Shown piece by piece: positions 15,298 to 24,230 of a DNA stretch of 43,717 nucleotides; within the stretch, counting starts at the first letter, position 1; each line of letters starts with the position of its first letter. Made by a program: the position numbers and the translations under genes. The stretch is from Chlorobiota bacterium (GTDB lineage Bacteria; Bacteroidota; Bacteroidia; Bacteroidales; Prolixibacteraceae), in the NCBI GenBank assembly GCA_013152355.1, contig JAADGO010000199.1, forward strand, positions 1-43,717, given 5' to 3'. Below the pieces are notes generated by a model, which had not been told where the DNA came from, searched no databases, and saw only the letters and a list, made by a program, of their open reading frames with translations.

Positions 15298-17459
15298 ATG
15301 AAAGTTTATAAATCTGATCAAATCCGCAACATCGCCTTAATAGGAAATGCCGGCAGTGGGAAAACCACCCTTGCAGAGGCTATGCTCTTCGAGGGTGGGG
15401 TAATTAACAGGAGAGGTGACGTTAACAGTAAGAACACTGTTTCAGACTACAATGCTATCGAACAGGGGTTTGGTAATTCCGTTTTTTCTTCCGTTTTGTA
15501 TACCGAATGCAACGAAAAGAAAATAAACATCCTGGACACTCCCGGCATGGACGACCTTTGCGGCAGTGTTGTTGCTTCACTTGAAGTTACCGGGCTGGGG
15601 CTAATGGTAATAAATACATCAAACGGGGTTGAAGCCGGCACTGAGGCTGCTGGCCGCCATGCCGACAAAACAAATACACCTTTGGTATTTGTTTTTAACC
15701 AACTGGACCATGAAAATACAAATTTCGACCAGGCATTAGACCAGTGCCGCTCTTCTTTTGGCAAGAAAGTAACTGTTGTTCAATACCCCGTTGACGCCGG
15801 GCCTGGCTTCAGTTCTATTATTGATGTGCTGAAGATGAAAATGTTCAAGTATGGACCCGATGGCGGGAAGCCTGAAATACTCGACATCCCTGAATCGGAA
15901 ATAGAAAAAGCTGGAGAGCTTCATAATGAGCTGGTCGAAATGGCTGCTGAAAATGAAGAAGCACTCATGGAGCTTTATTTCGACAAAGGCTCCCTTACCG
16001 AAGATGAAATGCGGCAGGGCATGAAACTAGGCATGCTTCAGCGCGACCTTTTCCCGGTATTTTGTACTTGTGCGAAAAAAAATATAGGCGTTGGCCGTTT
16101 ATTGGAATTCATCTCCAATATAGCCCCTGCCCCTGCTGAGATCCCTATGCGTAAAGTAATAAAAGGGAGAGAAGTGAAAATGGAAGAAGGTGAAAAACCA
16201 AGTATCTTTGTTTTTAAAACTTCCATAGAATCCCATGTAGGCGAAATAACCTATTTTAAGGTGATGTCGGGAAAAATTACGGAAGGACTTGACCTTATCA
16301 ATTCTAAAAATGGGAATAAAGAGCGTTTGTCTCAGATTTTTGTTTCAGCAGGGAAAAACAGGACTAAAGTCACAGAAATGGTTGCCGGGGATATTGGCTG
16401 CACCGTAAAACTTAAGGACACAAAATACAATAGCACACTTTCTGAAAAAGGCGATGAAATAGAATTTGTTCCGATAGATTATCCAGGCCCAAGAATTGAT
16501 ATTGCCATAAAAGCGGTTAACGATGCTGACGATGAAAAAGTCGGGGAAGTACTTAGCAGGATTAAATATGAAGACCCAACATACATTGTTGGATATTCAA
16601 AAGAATTGAAGCAGTTGATAGTTAAAGGGCAAGGCGAATACCACCTCAATATTTTGAAATGGATTTTCGACAATGTCTATAAAATCGATATTGAATTCAA
16701 AACCCCAAAAATCCCTTACCGCGAAACAATTACTAAAGCTGAACAGAACAGGCTGATTACCGCCACAAAAAACAATCGGGCGGAGCAGGGCAATTCGGAG
16801 AGGTGCACATGCTGATTGAACCATATACAGAAGGTTCAAAACCCAAATCATTGTTAGCCCTGAACGGTAAAGAATATAAATTGTCGTTACGCGATGTACA
16901 AGAGCACCAGCTCCCATGGGGAGGGAAACTGGTTTTCTGCAATTGCATTGTAGGAGGGTCGATCGATGCACGTTTCCTGCCTGCAATACTAAAAGGTATT
17001 ATGGAAAAAATGGAAGAAGGGCCTCTTACCGGGTCTTATGCCCGCGATATTTATGTTTATATATACGATGGCAAAATGCACCCGGTCGATTCTAACGAGA
17101 TTTCTTTCAAACTGGCAGGGCGGAATGCGTTCAGCCAGGCATTCAAAACTGCCGGCCCAAAAATCCTGGAGCCTATTTACGACCTGAATATCTGGGTGCC
17201 GTCCGACCGCATGGGCGATGTAATGAGCGACCTGCAAGGACGGCGTGCCTTGATTATGGGGATGGGTTCGGAAAAAGGGTTTGAGAAAATTACTGCCAAA
17301 GTACCATTGAAAGAGATGAATAGATACAGTACTTCGTTAAGCTCATTAACCGGTGGCCGCGGCTTATTCGAAATGTCATTCTCAAACTATGAGAAAGTCC
17401 CTGCCGATGTACAGGATGAATTGCTGAAAGCTTACGAAGCTGAACAGAAAGATGATTAA
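15298..17459 (+). pseudogene. EF-G paralogue (EF-G2-like), split by a frameshift
   Basis: Two frames together encode one EF-G-like protein of about 718 residues: 15298-16815 (GTPase domain to domain III) and about 16755-17459 (domains IV-V). They are separated by a 5-bp tandem duplication at 16741-16751; removing one copy restores the reading ITKA-EQADYRHKKQSGGAGQF without a break. The GTPase centre is also degenerate: P-loop GNAGSGKTT is present, but switch I lacks the usual RGIT, switch II reads DTPGM (Met84) where EF-G has catalytic His, and NKxD is NQLD (134-137). It resembles the EF-G paralogue without GTPase activity described in Bacteroides. It has its own promoter and terminator. Whether the break is real, an assembly error or tolerated is unresolved. 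Confidence 0.85.
16741..16751 (+). repeat. AACAG tandem duplication causing the EF-G2 frameshift
   Basis: GAACAGAACAG contains AACAG twice (16742-16746 and 16747-16751). With one copy the codons run gct-gaa-cag-gct-gat-tac, giving A-E-Q-A-D-Y and the conserved YRHKKQSGG at the start of domain IV. With two copies the frame shifts and ends at a TGA 16813-16815. A slippery heptamer A-AAA-AAC follows at 16767-16773 in the shifted frame. Confidence 0.85.
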
Positions 17460-17494
17460 TCATGTTCTTAAATATAACTAAACTGTTTATTATG

Positions 17495-17520
17495 CCCCGG
17501 ATACCTTATCCGGGGTTTCT
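17495..17520 (+). terminator. Intrinsic terminator after the EF-G paralogue
   Basis: CCCCGGATA (17495-17503), loop CCT, TATCCGGGG (17507-17515), then TTTCTTTTT. A perfect 9-bp GC-rich stem with a U-tract, 35 bases after the EF-G stop and before yebC. Confidence 0.9.
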
Positions 17521-17585
17521 TTTTGAAGATGCCAATTCAAGCATAAGAGTCTGTTTTTTTTGATAGTAGAATTAAAGCTTTAAAT

Positions 17586-18335
17586 ATGTCAGGACACAGT
17601 AAATGGTCAACCATAAAAAGGAAAAAAGGGGCAGCCGATGCCAAACGTTCGAAAATGTATTCAAAGCTCTCGAAAGAGCTCACCGTAGCGGCACAACTGG
17701 GTGGCCCCGATGAGAGTACTAATCCGCGTTTACGCCTTGCTATTCAGAATGCAAAAGGGGTAAACATGCCCAAAGATGTAATACAGCGGGCAATTAACAG
17801 GGCTGATAAAGACCTTTCCAATTTTGAAGAGATGAACTTTGAAGGGTATGGGCCCGGAGGGGTTGCGATATTTGTCGAATGCCTTTCGGATAATAAAAAC
17901 CGGACCGTTGGCAGCGTAAGGTCTTATTTTACCAAGCACAACGGGGCATTGGGCACGAACGGGTCGCTCAATTTTATTTTTGACAGGAAAGGGATTTTTA
18001 CGGTGTTGAAAACAGGTGATTTCGATTTAGAGGAATTTGAACTGGAAATGATTGATGCCGGGGCTGAAGACATTGAAGAAGTAGAAGGTACAATCATCAT
18101 AACCACTGCCCTTGAAGACTTTGGGAAGGTTTCAAAAAAACTGGAAGAAATGGGTATTGAGCCTGAAAGCCAAGAGCTGCAACGTATACCGAACAGCACC
18201 ACTACACTGGATGTTGAAACGGCAAAACAAGTATTAAAATTGATCGATAAACTGGAAGATGACGATGATGTGCAAAAAGTTTTCCACAACCTTGAAATGA
18301 CCGATGAATTATCGGAAGCCCTTGGTGAAGGCTAA
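17586..18335 (+). CDS. yebC: YebC/PmpR/TACO1-family protein
   Basis: A 249-residue member of the YebC family with the signature N-terminus MSGHSKWSTIKRKKGAADAK, then RLRLAIQNAKGVNMPKDVIQRAI and EGYGPGGVAIFVECLSDNKNRT. Members act as transcriptional regulators or, for TACO1 and some bacterial YebC proteins, as translation factors that relieve ribosome stalling at proline runs. The start ATG at 17586 fits the family exactly. It follows the EF-G paralogue after a strong terminator; both neighbours act in translation, which may be chance. Confidence 0.95.
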   Translation: MSGHSKWSTIKRKKGAADAKRSKMYSKLSKELTVAAQLGGPDESTNPRLRLAIQNAKGVNMPKDVIQRAINRADKDLSNFEEMNFEGYGPGGVAIFVECLSDNKNRTVGSVRSYFTKHNGALGTNGSLNFIFDRKGIFTVLKTGDFDLEEFELEMIDAGAEDIEEVEGTIIITTALEDFGKVSKKLEEMGIEPESQELQRIPNSTTTLDVETAKQVLKLIDKLEDDDDVQKVFHNLEMTDELSEALGEG

Positions 18336-18438
18336 CCAGGTTGCAAGAAGAGGTATTCGGAGTATCAGATATGAGGATGGCATCTTTCACCCGGTAATTT
18401 AAACAGCCCCGAAGTTATTTTTTTTGATCATTTTAAAT

Positions 18439-18446
18439 TATATTTG
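18439..18446 (+). promoter_or_regulatory. -7 box upstream of the SPOR-like gene
   Basis: TATATTTG is a perfect TAnnTTTG match, 20 bases before the ATG at 18466. No -33 TTG is found at the usual distance, so strength is uncertain. A start this close to the start codon argues against the TTG start at 18424. Confidence 0.45.
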
Positions 18447-18465
18447 CGACCTCAATCATTTATTG

Positions 18466-18933
18466 ATGATGAAGAAAGTTTTAGCCTTCTGCCTGGCTCT
18501 GCTGGCCAGCTATATATTGCTCGCACAACAATCCTTTACCGAAAAGGAAGGGGAATCAAAAAATTTGCCCGAAATTATTGAAAGACTGAATATAAAGCAG
18601 GACCCCCGCCTCACCAACATGCTTAAATGGCACATTGAGAACAACCTGAAAAAGAATGGTACTGACGGTTTCAGGGTTGAGATTTTTACTTCTTCGGATA
18701 GTGATGCACTGGAAAAATCACTTCAGGTAAAAAAAGAATTCTTAGTAATGTATCCCGAAACAGATGTCCATATAAAATATAATGCCCCCGATTTTAAAGT
18801 ACGGGTTGGGGATTTCAGGACCAGGAACGAAGCTTTGAGATTGCAAAAGCACCTGGACGGTAAATTCCCGAACTCCTTTATCGTTGAAGATATTATCAGA
18901 TTCCCAAAACTATATGGAGAAAGAATAAAATAA
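18466..18933 (+). CDS. Secreted SPOR-domain-like protein
   Basis: About 155 residues from the ATG at 18466 (or 18469). A cleavable signal peptide (KKVLAFCLALLASYILLAQ) precedes a helical linker and a C-terminal SPOR-like region (FRVEIFTSSDSDALEK to KVRVGDFRTRNEALRLQKHL), where F-R-V-E-I and R-V-G-D-F are the typical strands. SPOR domains bind denuded peptidoglycan glycans in the periplasm, often at division sites. Its position just upstream of purF, 10 bases apart, suggests cotranscription but not a shared function. Confidence 0.75.
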   Translation: MMKKVLAFCLALLASYILLAQQSFTEKEGESKNLPEIIERLNIKQDPRLTNMLKWHIENNLKKNGTDGFRVEIFTSSDSDALEKSLQVKKEFLVMYPETDVHIKYNAPDFKVRVGDFRTRNEALRLQKHLDGKFPNSFIVEDIIRFPKLYGERIK

Positions 18934-18943
18934 GCTTTTTGAG

Positions 18944-20845
18944 ATGAGTGAACTTATTAAACATGAATGTGGAATTGCTTTAATCAGGTTGTTAAAACCT
19001 CTTGAATATTACAAAGAGAAATACGGGACATGGGAATATGGCTTGAATAAACTGTATTTGCTCATGGAAAAACAGCACAACAGAGGGCAGGACGGCGTTG
19101 GGATTGTGAGCTTGAAAATAAATTTAGGGCCCGGCAATGAATACATCCATCGTTACCGTTCCATTAAGCAGAGCCCGATAAAAGATGTTTTTGATAAAGT
19201 TAATAAAAGCTATAAAAAAGCCCTAAAGGCCAAGGGAGCCGATATTGACAATAATGACTGGGCATATAAAAACCTGCCGTTCTCAGGAGAGCTGTACCTG
19301 GGGCATCTGAGGTACGGGACTTTTGGGCGAAACAGTATTTCCTTTGTACACCCGGTTACCCGCCAAAACAATTGGAAGTCGAGGAACCTGGTATTGGCAG
19401 GCAATTTTAACCTGACCAATACCGATGAACTCTTCCAACGGTTATTAGAATTGGGGCAGCACCCAAAAGCTTACACCGATACGGTAACGGTACTCGAAAA
19501 AGTAGGCCATTTCCTGGATGAGGCAAACCAGTTCCTGTTCAGGAAATATAAAAATGAAGGTTACAGCAATGAAGAAATATCTCCTTTGATTGAAGAGAAC
19601 CTTGACCTCCAGGATATTCTCGAACACGCTTCTAAAGATTGGGATGGGGGATACGCGATTGCCGGGCTTATCGGCCATGGTGATGCATTTGTGATTCGCG
19701 ACCCCTGGGGGATCAGGCCTGCACATTATTACTCCGACGACGAGATAGTCGTAGTCGCTTCCGAACGGCCGGTGATCCAGACCGTTATGAATGTCTCTTA
19801 TAATGCAATATGTGAAATAAAGCCCGGCGAAGCGTTGATCGTCAAAAAAGATGGCCGGATCAGTAACGAAATGATCCGGGTACCTCATAAAAGGAAGTCA
19901 TGCTCGTTCGAACGGATTTATTTTTCCCGGGGCAGCGACCGTGATATTTACCGTGAAAGGAAGGAATTGGGTAACCTGCTTACCCCAATCATCCTGGAAA
20001 CAGTGGACTATGATTTTGAGAATACCGTATTCTCATATATCCCAAACACATCGGAAACTGCTTTTTATGGGATGATGAAAGGAATACGCGAGTACCTGGT
20101 TGACTGGAAAATCCAACACATCAAAGAAAAAAACGGGTCGCTTACAGACGAACAGATAAAGGAGATAATCTCCATTGAGCCGCGTATGGAGAAAATCGCA
20201 ATAAAGGACGTGAAACTACGTACATTTATTGCCGATGATGCCAGCAGGGACGACCTGGTTGCCCATGTTTATGATGTAACTTATGGGATTATTAAAAATG
20301 GGGAAGATACCCTGGTAATCATTGATGACTCAATTGTGCGGGGGACTACCCTTAAAAACAGTATTATTAAGATACTTGACCGGCTGAGCCCGAAAAAAAT
20401 CATCGTGGTGTCATCGGCACCGCAAATCCGTTACCCCGACTGTTATGGTATCGATATGGCAAGGCTGGATAAATTCATTGCTTTTAATGCGGCAATAAAG
20501 TTGCTTGAAGATACCGGGCAGCAACAAATTATAGATGAGGTGTATAAAAAATGCAAAGAACAGGAGAACCTGCCCAAAGAGGAAATCGTCAACTATGTAA
20601 AAGAGGTATACCGGCCATTTACCGATGAGGAGGTATCAGCAAAAATAACGGAATTATTAAAACCCGAAGATTGTAAGGCTGAAGTGGAGATTGTCTATCA
20701 GTCGGTTGAAAACCTGCACAAAGCCTGCCCCAATGATAATGGCGACTGGTATTTCACCGGCGATTACCCAACACCTGGCGGCAACAGGGTTGTGAATGCT
20801 TCATTCATCAATTTCATAGAAGGGAAAGACCGGCGGGCATATTAA
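18944..20845 (+). CDS. purF: Amidophosphoribosyltransferase-type protein (PurF family, long form)
   Basis: A 633-residue protein with an N-terminal class II glutamine amidotransferase domain and a C-terminal PRTase domain. Cys9 in KHECGIA is the expected nucleophile after removal of a short propeptide; QHNRGQDGVGI and GHLRYGTFGRN are glutaminase landmarks. The PRPP loop is VIIDDSIVRGTTLKNSI. PurF makes 5-phosphoribosylamine from PRPP and glutamine, the first step of purine synthesis. It is about 130-160 residues longer than E. coli or Bacillus PurF because of insertions in both domains, a form seen in Bacteroidota. A second, standard PurF may exist elsewhere, so the in vivo role of this long form is less certain than its fold. 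Confidence 0.85.
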   Translation: MSELIKHECGIALIRLLKPLEYYKEKYGTWEYGLNKLYLLMEKQHNRGQDGVGIVSLKINLGPGNEYIHRYRSIKQSPIKDVFDKVNKSYKKALKAKGADIDNNDWAYKNLPFSGELYLGHLRYGTFGRNSISFVHPVTRQNNWKSRNLVLAGNFNLTNTDELFQRLLELGQHPKAYTDTVTVLEKVGHFLDEANQFLFRKYKNEGYSNEEISPLIEENLDLQDILEHASKDWDGGYAIAGLIGHGDAFVIRDPWGIRPAHYYSDDEIVVVASERPVIQTVMNVSYNAICEIKPGEALIVKKDGRISNEMIRVPHKRKSCSFERIYFSRGSDRDIYRERKELGNLLTPIILETVDYDFENTVFSYIPNTSETAFYGMMKGIREYLVDWKIQHIKEKNGSLTDEQIKEIISIEPRMEKIAIKDVKLRTFIADDASRDDLVAHVYDVTYGIIKNGEDTLVIIDDSIVRGTTLKNSIIKILDRLSPKKIIVVSSAPQIRYPDCYGIDMARLDKFIAFNAAIKLLEDTGQQQIIDEVYKKCKEQENLPKEEIVNYVKEVYRPFTDEEVSAKITELLKPEDCKAEVEIVYQSVENLHKACPNDNGDWYFTGDYPTPGGNRVVNASFINFIEGKDRRAY

Positions 20846-20871
20846 AGGGGCATCTAAAAATTATTTGTTTA

Positions 20872-22134
20872 CTATACTGTATTTATCGCCTCAACAGGGT
20901 TCATGCGTGCTGCTGCAAAAGCAGGGATCAGCCCTGCTATAAACCCGATAATACCGGAGATCAGTAATCCTAAAATAATGTTTGCTGCAGTTAATGAAAT
21001 GGACATATCAGAAAAATAACCGAATATTTTTGTCCCTATAAAAATTAAAAATAACCCGGCAAACCCACCAATAATGGACAGTACGATTGCTTCAAAAATA
21101 AATTCAAATAAAATGAAATACCGTTTTGCCCCTAATGCTTTTTGAATGCCAATAAGCTTGGTACGCTCTTTTACCGATACGAACATGATATTGGCAATGC
21201 CAAACCCGCCAACTACAATCGAAAAGCCGCCAATAATCCAGCCTGCCATGTTAATTATCTTAAAAAGCTTGTCGAAGTTATTGGAGATCAGGCTGACTTC
21301 GTTCAGGGCAAAGTTATTTTCTTCCATTGGTTTCAGGTTTCGTATTGCGCGCATTATCCCGGTTAGTTCAGCAATAAATTCATCCCGGCCACTATTGGCT
21401 TTTGCTTTAACACAAATAGTTTGCCCCCTGTTGCGGTTACGTATGTCGACCATTGTTAAAGCATGAAACGCAGAAATATGAATCCGTTTATCCATACTTG
21501 TGTTGAACATATCTTGCCCCGACCTGGTATAAACCCCTATAATCCTGAATTTATGCCCCTGGAACTTAATTATCTTGCCTACCGGGTCCACATTCTCAAA
21601 TAGTTTACCTGCAATTTCACTTCCTATAACTGCAACAGGTGCCCCCGAATTCATTTCCGATTCGGTAAAATACCGCCCCTTTTCAATATCCAGGTTCCAG
21701 ACATCCAGCAGAGAGTATGAAGTAGCTAATATTTCAGTATTTTCCACTTTACTGTTTTCGTAATGCACCGTGCGGTTATAGCCAAATAAAAAGGCAGCAT
21801 TGCCGGCCAGCTTCGACCGTTTTAGCAATTCTTCGTTCTCTTTAATTGTCGGTACCGGACGGTTCATGTATCTCCACCAGGGGTATTCAGTTTCACCTTC
21901 GGGAGGCGCCCATGGCCATTTTTGAATATAAGCCATGTTGTTGCCTAATGAGTTGAGGCTGTCCCTGATATACTTCTCAAGTGAGTCGATTACAGTAAAT
22001 ACAGATATGATAGCGAAAATTCCAATAGTAATGCCCAGCAAAGAAAGAAAAGTGCGTAATCTGTTTACTTTTAATGAGTTGTAAGCAAGATTAAAGCTTT
22101 CAGCAATCAACTTTATTAGTAAGATTATTTTCAT
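20872..22134 (-). CDS. ABC transporter permease, MacB/FtsX type
   Basis: A 420-residue permease: an N-terminal helix (LRTFLSLLGITIGIFAIISVF), a large periplasmic MacB-PCD domain (about 45-280) and three C-terminal helices (GWIIGGFSIVVGGFGIANIMF, FEAIVLSIIGGFAGLFLIFIG, ILGLLISGIIGFIAGLIPAF), ending in the conserved AARMNPVEAI. Such proteins work with a cytoplasmic ATPase in export of lipoproteins, peptides or macrolides, or in mechanotransmission. No ATPase or adaptor gene is adjacent, so its partner is encoded elsewhere. It is convergent with purF. Confidence 0.9.
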   Translation of the reverse strand: MKIILLIKLIAESFNLAYNSLKVNRLRTFLSLLGITIGIFAIISVFTVIDSLEKYIRDSLNSLGNNMAYIQKWPWAPPEGETEYPWWRYMNRPVPTIKENEELLKRSKLAGNAAFLFGYNRTVHYENSKVENTEILATSYSLLDVWNLDIEKGRYFTESEMNSGAPVAVIGSEIAGKLFENVDPVGKIIKFQGHKFRIIGVYTRSGQDMFNTSMDKRIHISAFHALTMVDIRNRNRGQTICVKAKANSGRDEFIAELTGIMRAIRNLKPMEENNFALNEVSLISNNFDKLFKIINMAGWIIGGFSIVVGGFGIANIMFVSVKERTKLIGIQKALGAKRYFILFEFIFEAIVLSIIGGFAGLFLIFIGTKIFGYFSDMSISLTAANIILGLLISGIIGFIAGLIPAFAAARMNPVEAINTV

Positions 22135-22451
22135 CTTTACCTGGAATTACATCTGTTGCCATCCAATAATCTTAACAATATTAGTATTAATTTTTAAACA
22201 GCCTCGAAATTTATGCCGAGAATTATTCAATACCCTCACAAATTAAGTGTTTATCTTTCTTCCCGGCATGTTGGCCGGAAAAATTATTCAGTCAGGTTAT
22301 ATTAAGTACTTTTATTCCTTGCGTTGTAGGCATTTGAAGGAATCATAAAATGAGAATGGAATAGAACAAGAAGTAACACTTCAACTTGAGGAAGCAATTG
22401 AATATCTGAACAATAATACAAACGATTAATGAGAAATAAAATAGTATAAAT
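22135..22451. other. 317-base spacer upstream of the permease and CMD genes
   Basis: A CCGGC-ATGTTG-GCCGG hairpin lies at 22263-22278, flanked by A/T-rich sequence. A stretch before the CMD gene (about 22350-22430) reads in one frame as EQEVTLQLEEAIEYLNN up to a stop but has no start codon, so it may be a decayed gene end. No clear promoter was found. Confidence 0.4.
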
Positions 22452-22775
22452 ATGAAAAATAAAGATCCACTACAATTATTCACAGAAGAAAGCCCGGAAA
22501 TACAGAAAGCTTATGCAGGCTTTATTCAATCATTGATTGCTGATGATGGCCTGGATAATAAGGCCAAGCAACTTATTTACATTGGGATGAAAATGGTTGC
22601 TGATGATGAGAGAGCTGTAAAAATGCATGTTCCAATAGCAAAAAATGCAGGTGCAACAAGAGAAGAAGTTAGAACAACAGTATTATTAGGATTGTCAGTT
22701 ATTGGTTTAAAAGCTGCTTCAAAATATTTGCCAATTGTTCTGGAAAGCTTCGATAAGATAGACAAACACTATTGA
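22452..22775 (+). CDS. Carboxymuconolactone decarboxylase (CMD)-family protein without CxxC
   Basis: A 107-residue all-helical protein of the AhpD/CMD fold. KAKQLIYIGMKMVADDERAVKMHVPIAKNAGATREEVRTTVLLG matches the central helices of the family. AhpD-type alkylhydroperoxidases have a CxxC pair in this region; here the equivalent stretch is ADDERAVKMH with no Cys at all, so peroxidase activity is unlikely. Related small CMD proteins include gamma-carboxymuconolactone decarboxylases and uncharacterised members. No operon partner is evident. Confidence 0.85.
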   Translation: MKNKDPLQLFTEESPEIQKAYAGFIQSLIADDGLDNKAKQLIYIGMKMVADDERAVKMHVPIAKNAGATREEVRTTVLLGLSVIGLKAASKYLPIVLESFDKIDKHY

Positions 22776-22827
22776 CAAATATTTATCAACATCATTCGAT
22801 CTTGTTTTTGATACTGCCGGGAAATTA

Positions 22828-22993
22828 AGAGACTGTTTAAAATTTGTTTTTGAGCAAGGTTTTTGATGAATTAAGTTCTCAGGCAAGGCAAAATTGACGC
22901 GACCCCGAGTGCTCGCGGGTTAAGGAAATTTTAACGCTGCATGAGGGCTTAAGGCGTAAAAACAAGCCAAAGGATAAAATTTAAACAGTCTCT
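22828..22993. mobile_element. MITE-like element, family B
   Basis: About 166 bp bounded by inverted termini, AGAGACTGTTTAAA on the left and TTTAAACAGTCTCT on the right, with TAA next to both ends in the form of a possible target duplication. The interior has palindromic CGCGACCCCGAGTGCTCGCGGG. It does not encode a protein. It occupies most of the gap between the CMD gene and the sensor kinase. Only one copy is in this window; its size and ends differ from family A. A run of eight G's follows at 23078-23085. Confidence 0.75.
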
Positions 22994-23168
22994 AAGTGTA
23001 TCCAAACTTGAAAAATTAGGTGGCTAATATGCTAAATATGCAACAACACAATATAGCAAGCATGAATGTGTCTAATTGGGGGGGGAGTCTCATTTCAACT
23101 TCATCCCGATTTGATAAGGAGTTACCCGCATTCCGCTTCATGCCATATTGCCAAACGTCTATAATACC

Positions 23169-24227
23169 ATGAGTTTTAAAAGTCGAGCAATTAGAATACT
23201 AACAAGCCTCACCCTATGGCATATTTTGTTTTGGTTATTCTTTTGCTTTCTTTTCACACTTCAATTTTTCCAAACGTATTTGCAAACAGGTGTGTTTGAA
23301 TTTAACAAACTAATTCCCGGTATAGCTTATGGGGTTAACCTTGCATTGATTGTTTATTTAAACTATTTCGTTTTTATACCACGTTTGGTGGCAAAAAAAA
23401 TGATATGGCAATATTTCCTTGCCCTTTTAATCTCTTTCATTGTAGTGGCAATATTATTTGCCATAACCTTTTATGGGCTCACAGGTATTTCTTTGAGTAA
23501 GTTAAATGTCCTTTCTTTTATTGCGCTTGAGATAGTTTACGTAATAATTACATCATTTTTTAAATTCTTTAAGGAATGGGTTGAACACCAGGGATTACAG
23601 TTAAAAATCATGGACATTGAGAAGCAAAAGGTTGAAGCAGAATTACATGCATTGAAATCACAATTGAACCCACATTTTTTATTTAATGTTTTAAATAGTA
23701 TTTATTCACATAGTTTACTAAAATCGGATACTGCACCCTCAATTGTGCTTAAACTTTCAGAGTTAATGAGTTATATATTATATGACTGTAAAACAGAAAC
23801 TGTCCCCTTGCAAAAGGAGGTTGAATTTATCAAGAACTATATAGAACTGGAGAAAATCAGGCTGGAAGAATATATAGATGTAACTTTCAGCATTAAGATT
23901 GCAAATCAGGCACTGGTTCCCCCTTTACTGTTTGTCCCATTAATTGAGAATGCATTTAAGCATGGGATTGGTTCACATCCTAAAAACAAATATATCTCGT
24001 TAACTATTGAAACCCATGAAGACACATTTTATTTCAACCTCAGGAATTCAAAAGGAGGAAGCTTAAAGCCGATTAAAAATAATACCAAAGGTGGTATTGG
24101 TATTGAGAATGTGAGAAAGAGGCTCAAATTATTATATCCTGAAGGCCATGAAATGGTACTAATTAATAAAGAAGGTAGCTTTGAAGTGGAAATAATTATC
24201 AATAATCTAAATAAAAATAATTCATAA
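23169..24227 (+). CDS. LytS/YehU-type sensor histidine kinase
   Basis: About 352 residues. Four membrane helices fill the first 150 residues (for example LWHILFWLFFCFLFTLQFF and YFLALLISFIVVAILFAITFY). A coiled coil leads to the His-kinase domain with the phosphoacceptor box LKSQLNPHFLFNVLNS and the ATP-binding N-box LIENAFKHGIG, then GGIGIENVRKRL. This is the PF06580 type that pairs with LytTR regulators. The frame extends to a TTG at 23148; the ATG at 23169 is the better start. The response regulator starts 4 bases after its stop, so the two are an operon. Confidence 0.93.
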   Translation: MSFKSRAIRILTSLTLWHILFWLFFCFLFTLQFFQTYLQTGVFEFNKLIPGIAYGVNLALIVYLNYFVFIPRLVAKKMIWQYFLALLISFIVVAILFAITFYGLTGISLSKLNVLSFIALEIVYVIITSFFKFFKEWVEHQGLQLKIMDIEKQKVEAELHALKSQLNPHFLFNVLNSIYSHSLLKSDTAPSIVLKLSELMSYILYDCKTETVPLQKEVEFIKNYIELEKIRLEEYIDVTFSIKIANQALVPPLLFVPLIENAFKHGIGSHPKNKYISLTIETHEDTFYFNLRNSKGGSLKPIKNNTKGGIGIENVRKRLKLLYPEGHEMVLINKEGSFEVEIIINNLNKNNS

Positions 24228-24230
24228 ATT

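Noticed and set aside
16767-16773. Programmed -1 frameshifting as the normal way to express the EF-G paralogue
   Set aside because: The heptamer arises from the conserved HKKQ codons, and the upstream AACAG duplication accounts for the break simply. A slipped product would also lose the conserved YRHKK residues. Kept only as a possible partial rescue.
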